Assembly (NCBI GenBank): GCA_026413225.1
Contig: CM048552.1
Span: 132,259,053-132,323,052, forward strand
Length of the DNA stretch: 64,000 nucleotides
Direction of reading: 5' to 3'
Source: Otis tarda
Taxonomy: Eukaryota > Chordata > Aves > Otidiformes > Otididae
Positions 58,201 through 64,000 of this stretch are shown piece after piece; within the stretch, counting starts at the first letter, position 1; each line of letters opens with the position of its first letter. The position numbers and the translations under genes are program-made. A model generated the notes under the pieces. It was not told the DNA's origin and did no database searches. It was given only the letters and a program-made list of their open reading frames with translations.

Positions 58201-59501
58201 TTAGAGAAGATCAGTATTAATTTGAGAACAGCAGTCAATCTGATGAAATAATGCTTTATAAAATATTCAAGTACTTGCTGTGAAAGTTCACGCTCTCGCC
58301 AGCAACATCAAAGGCAGGATAAAGACTGCACAACTAGCTACAAATTTGTTTAATCTTCTTAGATGTTCACCCTCACCTAACATGCACAGAAGCCTGAATT
58401 TTGCCACAGATGTATTGTTACTGGTCTTACTGCATCAGCTGGTTGCCTAAGGAACTGAGCCACTTTACAGTAAATATTAATCCTTTCAGGGCATGCAAAT
58501 AATAAAGTTACTAGAAACCATTATCTGCTAGTGGTAATGCTGACAAAGTAATCACAGTACTTGTAAGCCTGTTCCTAGACACCTAGGTAGGGATCAGAAA
58601 ATTGTAAGCAGTTCTGTAAAGGGGTTAGTAAATATTTTAAATCTCTCTGGTGATTAAAAAATGTCTTGAAGAGGCTTATGCTGTTTTTGCATTACTCTTG
58701 CAAATAGACTTTGTTGTTGTTGTTCTTCTAAGTGACTTTTTGTAGCAATAGCGAATTCTAAACTTAACAAAAACAGCAAGGTAAAGAAAGGCAAAAATTT
58801 GGATGTGTTTAATAGTAATAATAAGAAATGGAAATCTTATTTAATCACTGATTTCCTACTCATATGATTGTTAAATATTTGTCAAAAGAAGCTTCATGAC
58901 AGCTGTTTTCCAGATTTTCTCTAATCTGAAGAATTTTAGTTGAGAAATAAATACAGTTTATTTTTTTTCCTTTTATTCTTGTTGGAGTTCAAAGGCTAGA
59001 GCACCATCATTCTTTTCGCTAAAACAGGATTGACCTGGCTTCTCCTGTGGTTAGTCAGTATTGCCTGGTATTGGCTCTGGATCCTCTGGATTCAAGATTA
59101 CAAATCTTGGGCATAGCTGAATGAGCTGTCACCTTGAACGCTAAAAATGTCCAGTTTGGTGAAGTATTGTCAGGAAATAACACTAAACAAGCTTCTTGTT
59201 TCAGGATATGCAGAGTCTGTGTGCTTATAGAGTCAAGTGACTTGACAGATTTTTTTTCATACAGGAGTTCTGGGCTTAAATCAGTTCTTATGTGAGCTAT
59301 AAGTAGAGTCCCATGATAGGAGAATATATTAATTTCTTTATCAATCAACCGACAATCATACAACAGTCTAAATAAAGTCAAGTCTGTATATAATAATGAT
59401 GGATGGGTTGTGGGATAGATGGAAGATAATGTTATTCGTCATCTTGCAGTTACTGTTTCAGATCTGAACTAATGTATTTTATTCTCTGTATTTGATTTCA
59501 G

Positions 59502-59672
59502 AAGAAATAATGCAGGTGATAGAGAGAAAGCACTGCAAGTTATGCTTCAAGTCCTGCAGACGTGTGATCACCCTGCTCCAGATATGTTTTGCTTATGTGG
59601 GAGGATCTACAAGGATATGTTTCTTGATTCTGACTGTAAAGATACTGATAGTCGAGATCATGCCATTGAATG
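59502..59672 (+). CDS. MAP3K15: MAP3K15 exon 7: TPR region, tandem acceptor
   Basis: Acceptor TTGATTTCAG|AAGAAAT and donor ATTGAATG|GTAACA bound 171 bases, from the end of Arg320 to two bases of Trp377. The peptide RRNNAGDREKALQVMLQVLQ continues with PDMFCLCGRIYKDMFLDSDC and DTDSRDHAIEW, a classic TPR-like segment of ASK kinases. The acceptor is a NAGNAG (CAGAAG): using the second AG would drop three bases and one of the two arginines (RRNN to RNN) without a frameshift. The upstream AG is taken as the main site because it is first and gives the family sequence RRN. Confidence 0.96.
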
Positions 59673-60718
59673 GTAACAGAAAAAAAAAAAACAAAATATC
59701 TGTTTAAAAACATTTTCAGACTTTTACTTCTGGTTAGGAAAAGCAAGGCTGTAAGAATTAGAAGATCAATTCTCTTACTTAGCTTTTTTTTCAGGGTCCT
59801 GTTTGAATAATTGGTTTACTAAGCATGAAATCTTTGGATGTGTGTTTCCTTGCTTCTCTTTATAGACTATCATGAATATAGAATGATACGTAGTACCAGT
59901 GAAGTACCAGTGAATGATATGAAGTACCAGTGAGATCATGGGTCTTATGTTGGTCCCCTGTGCAAGGATGATTTTCATGCTAGATCCTCAGGAAATGCAA
60001 TGATCTACTGTATATAAGGCAAAATATTGATAAACCGCATTATGAATATTCTTGAGTTAGTAGGGCATGCATGTGCACACAGGCTCTCACCAACGTACTC
60101 TTCACATAGGTACATTTGTGTAATCATATAAACTGTTGCTGAGTACAGTAATATTAGCAATGTGGGTTTGTACTGTAACTGTGAAATACTCCCCTCTCTC
60201 TCTTTCCCTGCCCTGAATCACCTCAACATAGCAAGGGCAGCATGGATGGGTAGTATTGAAGTTGCAAGCTTCAGATGGATCTCATCCTGCACTAGCTAGT
60301 GGTGTGCATTCAGCCTTTGTCAGCTGTCTCAGTTACCTTTAATGAGTGTGAAGCTTTAAAACAAAGGATTTGGAGCCTTCTTAAAAAACTTGTGCTTAAA
60401 ACTAATATTTTCATTACTTTTCTTATATAAATAATGTAATAAAATTAGGTTCTGTTGCATTTAAGAGTTTTGCAGTAACCAGTTTTTTATTTTCACACAA
60501 GTACACAAGATAGCAGGACATAAAGCTGAGCAGAAGTTTTTCTTTCTCACCATAAGACAAAAAGCTGCTTTCTTTCAAGTGCTTTTTTAAAAGCACTACG
60601 TTGGTACCAACTAGCCATGTAGTCCTTACAGTAAATTAATAGCTTAAAATGCCTACCAAAACTTTGCAGTATTTCAGTTCTATACAGTGAGATGTGAGCT
60701 CTTGACTCTTCTCCGCAG
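59673..60718 (+). other. MAP3K15: MAP3K15 intron 7 (1,046 bp)
   Basis: Includes an A12 tract just after the donor (about 59680-59691) and a small tandem array of AGTACCAGTGA units (59892-59933). No gene or mobile element is recognised. Confidence 0.75.
59881..59933. repeat. Tandem AGTACCAGTGA units, period 11 and 31
   Basis: The 11-mer AGTACCAGTGA occurs at 59892, 59903 and 59923. A longer unit starting GAATGATA at 59881 and 59912 repeats with period 31 and 20 of 22 identical bases. It is a small local duplication in intron 7. Confidence 0.85.
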
Positions 60719-60831
60719 GTATCGCAAAGGATTTGAACTCCAGTCAACTCTGTATTCTGGAATTAACCTTGCAGTTTTGCTACTTGTTGCAGGACAACAG
60801 TTTGAAAGCTCAATGGAACTGAGAAAAATAG
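60719..60831 (+). CDS. MAP3K15: MAP3K15 exon 8: TPR region
   Basis: Acceptor CTTCTCCGCAG|GTATCG and donor AAAAATAG|GTAAAT bound 113 bases, from the last base of Trp377 to Ile414 plus one base of Gly415. The peptide [20 protein letters not shown] followed by [14 protein letters not shown] is a helix-turn-helix repeat highly conserved among ASK1-3. It closes the upstream half of the TPR array. Confidence 0.97.
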
Positions 60832-61889
60832 GTAAATATCCACACAAAGTGCCACAGACAAGTTTTCTGCCTCTCTCCCTGTGAGGGAAACAAAATGTTT
60901 TAGTTGTGGGTTGTGTAGACAGAAAGGTGGCACAGGCATTTTAGTGGAGGGTTTTAGATGGCATTCTAAAACACAGGGATCTTGAAGGACCATTTTTCTC
61001 CTTGTTGCCTCGGAGTAGCTTTCTAGTAACTTGGCCCATCTAAAGAGTCCCAGAGATGGGAGAGGAACAAGGAAGGACCAACTTCAGCACTATCCGTAAA
61101 CTGCCTTTGCTGCACCACAGAGATTATCCCATTGCATAGCCAACAGGGGACCAAGACAGGAAATGACAGACTGAGGCCCAGCTCTCCTCAGGCATGCCAG
61201 GGAAGAATCCACAGGGTTTCTGTTGTCCCTGAAGTGAGAGATCCACTGGAAGTACCATCTGGAAGGATCTACCGGGGCAGTAACTAGTTGTCTACCTAGA
61301 TTCACATCTTCCATGTAGATGCTAACAGAAATGCACCACTATACATTTATAATGAAATCACATGATAGAAGCAGATATACAGTTCTTCCTAGAAAGATAA
61401 TAGTTGAAAATTATATTTGGCATCTGTCCAAAACACATTCTTGAACCTTAAAGGAGAAGAAGGGGAAGAATGCAAAGGTGGCTTTGAATAACTCCTCTGA
61501 CCTTACTCTGGGGTGGACTTGCTTAAGCCCCTAGCCATTGATCTTTTGCAGAAGATGCAGATCTTGAGGACACAGAGATGCACAGCTTAGAGAATCAAGA
61601 GGCAGATAGCCCAGACAGATAGCACAAGAGTTTTTTTCAACACCGTGTGTGGTAGGAGTTCTCACTCTCTGAACTGTATTGGGGATGTTATTTGCAGACC
61701 CAGCCTCAGTGTTGAGCAATGTTTTTTTTTTGTTTTTTTTTTTTTTCTGGGGAAAAGTTGCTCCGCTTTATTTTTATCGCTAAAGCTTAATCAAGTCTTA
61801 TTAGTCTTTTACTCATTGACTTATCAGTAAAAAACACTTGTTAGTGTTTTGCTGATAGAAAAATATGGTTTTTAATTGAAATTTTACAG
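60832..61889 (+). other. MAP3K15: MAP3K15 intron 8 (1,058 bp)
   Basis: Contains T tracts near 61722-61746. Antisense frames of 62-76 codons are chance frames. Nothing else recognised. Confidence 0.75.
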
Positions 61890-62049
61890 GTGTACGGTTA
61901 AACAGTTTATTGGGAAGAAAAGGAAGCCTAGAAAAAATGAACAATTACTGGGATGTGGGACAGTTCTTCAGTGTGAGCATGCTGGCTAATGATGTTGGTA
62001 AAGCAGTACAAGCAGCGGAGAAACTTTTTAAGCTGAAACCTCCAGTGTG
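61890..62049 (+). CDS. MAP3K15: MAP3K15 exon 9: TPR region
   Basis: Acceptor ATTTTACAG|GTGTAC and donor CAGTGTG|GTATGT bound 160 bases, Gly415 (split) to two bases of Trp468. The peptide VRLNSLLGRKGSLEKMNNYW, then DVGQFFSVSMLANDVGKAVQ and AAEKLFKLKPPVW, is nearly the remembered human MAP3K15 sequence. It differs from MAP3K5, which reads KLQSYWEVGFFLGASVLAND here. This block is therefore good evidence for the paralogue assignment. Retention of the following 628-bp intron would end the protein after 22 unrelated residues. Confidence 0.97.
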
Positions 62050-62677
62050 GTATGTGGTAGAAGGCTGTAGCTCAAGTACCCAACTATGGGGAAGTACATA
62101 CATTTTTAAAATCTTGTAGTCACTTGGATAACTTCACTGGATTTTTCTATCTTGGATTGTTTGTAACTCTGACTTTATACTCTGTTCTTTTATTTTGGGA
62201 AGGAAGGGGGAAGGAAAGAAATTAAGTTACTCATCATTGTTGGGTTTATATCCCATTGAAGCATGTGTTCTGTAAGAAAGAAGTCAGAAATTAGGGATGA
62301 TTCCTTGTGTAACAATTGTGAAAAGATTGTGAAACCATTCTTTTCAGAGTTTAGCTAGCTGCTGCTTCCCTCCCCAACCATCTTCTAGTTCATAATATGC
62401 TGTCTAATCACCATGTAACTACTCATGTAACTATACCCTTTTGCATAAAGATATTGCTCATGAACATCCATGTGAGCTTATGACTTAAGATTTTGACTAA
62501 ACTTGCTATTCTTTCCAGAAATTTGTAAAAATCAACACTATCATTTTTATTATGGTAGCTCTTAAAGTACATCTAATTTTGCAGTTAATTTTTGGATGTA
62601 TAAGTCTGTTAAGTGGTTTTAGAATCTGGTCAAATTTTGTTTTCTCTCAGTTAACTCGCTAATTCAATACATTCTAG
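62050..62677 (+). other. MAP3K15: MAP3K15 intron 9 (628 bp)
   Basis: Short intron without repeats or extra open exons; closes with CATTCTAG. Nothing further seen. Confidence 0.8.
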
Positions 62678-62828
62678 GTACTTGAAATCATTAGTTCAGA
62701 ATCTGATGTTAATTCAGCGTTTCAAGAAACTCACCATAGAACATTCTCCTAGACAAGAAAGATTGACTTTCTGGCTAGATATAATTTTTGAGGCAACGAA
62801 AGAAACAACTAATGGATTGAGATTTCCA
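62678..62828 (+). CDS. MAP3K15: MAP3K15 exon 10: end of TPR region
   Basis: Acceptor ACATTCTAG|GTACTT and donor TTTCCA|GTAAGA bound 151 bases, the end of Trp468 to Pro518, ending in phase 0. The peptide YLKSLVQNLMLIQRFKKLTI, then EHSPRQERLTFWLDIIFEAT and NGLRFP, completes the helical TPR module and links to the PH-like domain. HSPRQERL matches MAP3K15 rather than MAP3K5 (which has QPVAKQEL). Confidence 0.97.
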
Positions 62829-63221
62829 GTAAGATGTTATGTCCAAACAAGTTTTGTATGTCTTATGTTTCTGGATAGGATAATATAAGAATTGGAAGAC
62901 TCTAAACACAATATTTACATACTTAACTGCCTGTTATTTCATTGCATGAATCAAAACCCTGTATTCTGCTAATCTTTACTTTATGAAAAAACATTAACCC
63001 ACCACCCTAAAAGCATTCTAAGAAAATTTTAAGTCTCCTACAATAAATTGTGATAATACTGTTTTGTACATAGGAACACAGCCTTGTCTTGCCCTTCTTT
63101 CTCCCCCTGGAAATTTTTTAGGCCTTACTTTGGGGTTACCCATTGTCTATATCGGAGCATCTAAAGATACTGTCATGTGTTAACTGCTGGTTTATTAAGG
63201 AAAAATATTCTCTTTCTTCAG
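62829..63221 (+). other. MAP3K15: MAP3K15 intron 10 (393 bp)
   Basis: The shortest intron in the window, AT-rich, with a CTCTTTCTTCAG acceptor. Nothing else recognised. Confidence 0.8.
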
Positions 63222-63329
63222 GTTTTGGTGATAGAACCAACTAAAATCTACCAGCCTGCATATGTTTCAATCAACAATGAAGCAGATGAGAGTTCTCTCT
63301 CTTTGTGGCACGTCTCTCCCACTGAGATG
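63222..63329 (+). CDS. MAP3K15: MAP3K15 exon 11: start of PH-like domain
   Basis: Acceptor CTTTCTTCAG|GTTTTG and donor ACTGAGATG|GTAAAA bound 108 bases encoding residues 519-554 in phase 0 on both sides. The peptide VLVIEPTKIYQPAYVSINNE, then ESSLSLWHVSPTEM, begins the PH-like beta-sandwich that caps the TPR module in ASK1 and positions substrate MKKs. The next exon (beginning with a KxxHEWNF-type sequence in the family) was not found before 64000, so the window ends inside intron 11. Confidence 0.96.
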
Positions 63330-64000
63330 GTAAAACTACCAGCAGATGCATCTCATGTATTCTGTTTCATTGTGCTTAAAGTAACTTTTTTACATGTAGA
63401 CTTTTGAGCACTTTACAATAATTTAAAGTTTGCTATATTTCTGTGAAGCACAAACCTCAATGTCTCTTTTGTGCAGATATGAAGACTTTTTACAAAGAAA
63501 GTAAAAGGAGGTACTCCAATTAGAACGAAAGTGGTTTTGACCTCTAGCTTAAATTTCACTGATCTTAACCATGTCTCTCAGAAGTGCTTGAGTTACTTGG
63601 TCTGCTCATAATATTTCTCATTAGAATTGTCTGATTTTTATTAAGATGTAGCTCAAAGCCAGACAAAAAGTAAAAATAAAGCCCAATATTTTGTTTAATT
63701 CTTTAGAAATTTTAAAGTTTTACAATTATAAGATTAGAAACTAGAAAAAATGGCAGCCTATGACAAACAAGTGTCAAGAGATGAAATGTTTGGTGCCTTG
63801 GATTATTGGATGTGGCACAGGAGATTAGGAAAGGAGTAGGCACAGTTATGGACAGTGAAATCTCTTAAAGGTGAGAAATAATTTCAGTTTCATATTGAAA
63901 GTCTTGAAATCTGGAATGTATTTTGCCACCCGTTCTTAATATCAGAACAACATAGGTGGAGAATAGACTAAAAATACAGAGAGGCAAAGTGTGGAAAAGA
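63330..64000 (+). other. MAP3K15: MAP3K15 intron 11, partial
   Basis: AT-rich intron sequence to the window edge. I looked for the following family exon and for kinase subdomain motifs (the GKGTYG glycine loop) and found neither, so the remaining coding exons lie outside. Confidence 0.75.

Larger units (their letters stand above)
50623..59501 (+). other. MAP3K15: MAP3K15 intron 6 (8,879 bp)
   Basis: Holds a probable solo LTR (about 52339-53047), a T13/A11 self-complementary tract (51218-51241), an (AAAC)n microsatellite (about 54056-54083), a (CT)n(TA)n compound microsatellite (55239-55271) and a 22-base T tract (57008-57029). Antisense frames of 142 codons (53156-53584) and 146 codons (56388-56828) lack domains and splice context. 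No other gene was recognised. Confidence 0.75.
11486..64000 (+). other. MAP3K15: MAP3K15 (ASK3) gene, 5' part; 3' end outside window
   Basis: Eleven exons join with conserved GT-AG boundaries and compatible phases into 1662 coding bases (554 codons). The product closely resembles ASK-family kinases and, among MAP3K5, MAP3K6 and MAP3K15, best fits MAP3K15: segments such as [29 protein letters not shown] and RRASEYMQPNWDNILGPLC are MAP3K15-type rather than MAP3K5-type. ASK3 is a cytosolic MAP3K that activates the JNK and p38 cascades through MKKs, responds to osmotic change and restrains WNK1-SPAK/OSR1 signalling. Only the regulatory half is present. The kinase domain, C-terminal coiled coil and remaining exons lie beyond 64000 (the human protein is about 1300 residues). 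No frameshift or premature stop was seen. In humans the gene is X-linked (Xp22); in birds this block is autosomal. Confidence 0.95.

Noticed and set aside
11486-63329. Assignment to MAP3K5 (ASK1) or MAP3K6 (ASK2)
   Set aside because: Several blocks (ASSGNYYFIPYIVTPC, NYWDVGQFFSVSMLAND, EHSPRQERL) fit MAP3K15 and differ from the MAP3K5 sequence I remember; MAP3K6 is more divergent. Not confirmed by a search.
1-64000. CRISPR array, tRNA/rRNA genes or a bacterial-type gene cluster
   Set aside because: No regularly spaced identical repeats, cloverleaf-forming gene or tightly packed coding frames exist; the sequence is a vertebrate gene with long introns.

Overview
The window is eukaryotic nuclear DNA, most likely from a bird. 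Two 5'-truncated copies of CR1, the dominant avian LINE, are visible, along with ERV/LTR-like segments. A single multi-exon gene with GT-AG introns runs left to right from a CpG island. No bacterial-style operon, CRISPR array, rRNA or tRNA gene was seen. The species cannot be fixed from the sequence alone.

The one gene I can support is the 5' part of MAP3K15 (ASK3), an apoptosis signal-regulating MAP3 kinase. Eleven coding exons on the + strand splice into one continuous reading frame of 554 codons: 11486-11810, 35848-35987, 38297-38320, 45732-45925, 49098-49266, 50516-50622, 59502-59672, 60719-60831, 61890-62049, 62678-62828 and 63222-63329. They encode the N-terminal thioredoxin-binding region, the TPR-rich central regulatory region and the first strands of the PH-like domain. 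The serine/threonine kinase domain and C-terminus lie beyond position 64000.

Layout: 1-10.65 kb is upstream intergenic DNA. It holds an ERV-like repeat (about 262-1495) and a pair of CR1 3' ends in opposite orientation (5603-6133). In mammals the upstream neighbour is SH3KBP1, but none of its coding sequence was recognised here. 10.69-11.9 kb is a CpG island with promoter, 5' UTR (including a six-codon uORF) and exon 1. 11.8-35.8 kb is a 24-kb first intron with a second CR1 copy (30018-30835). The rest is exons 2-11 with their introns; one intron contains a probable solo LTR (about 52339-53047).

I did not find a convincing undescribed system. The points most worth checking are a 24-nt in-frame microexon, an in-frame tandem (NAGNAG) acceptor at exon 7, a strong-context uORF, an open antisense frame with plausible splice sites in intron 1 (35057-35309), a 20-bp-stem hairpin at 9000-9050, a 35-bp exact duplication in introns 2/3, and a marked excess of T tracts over A tracts on the coding strand of the transcribed region. 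All family assignments come from reading the sequence and remembered family features; no database search was run.
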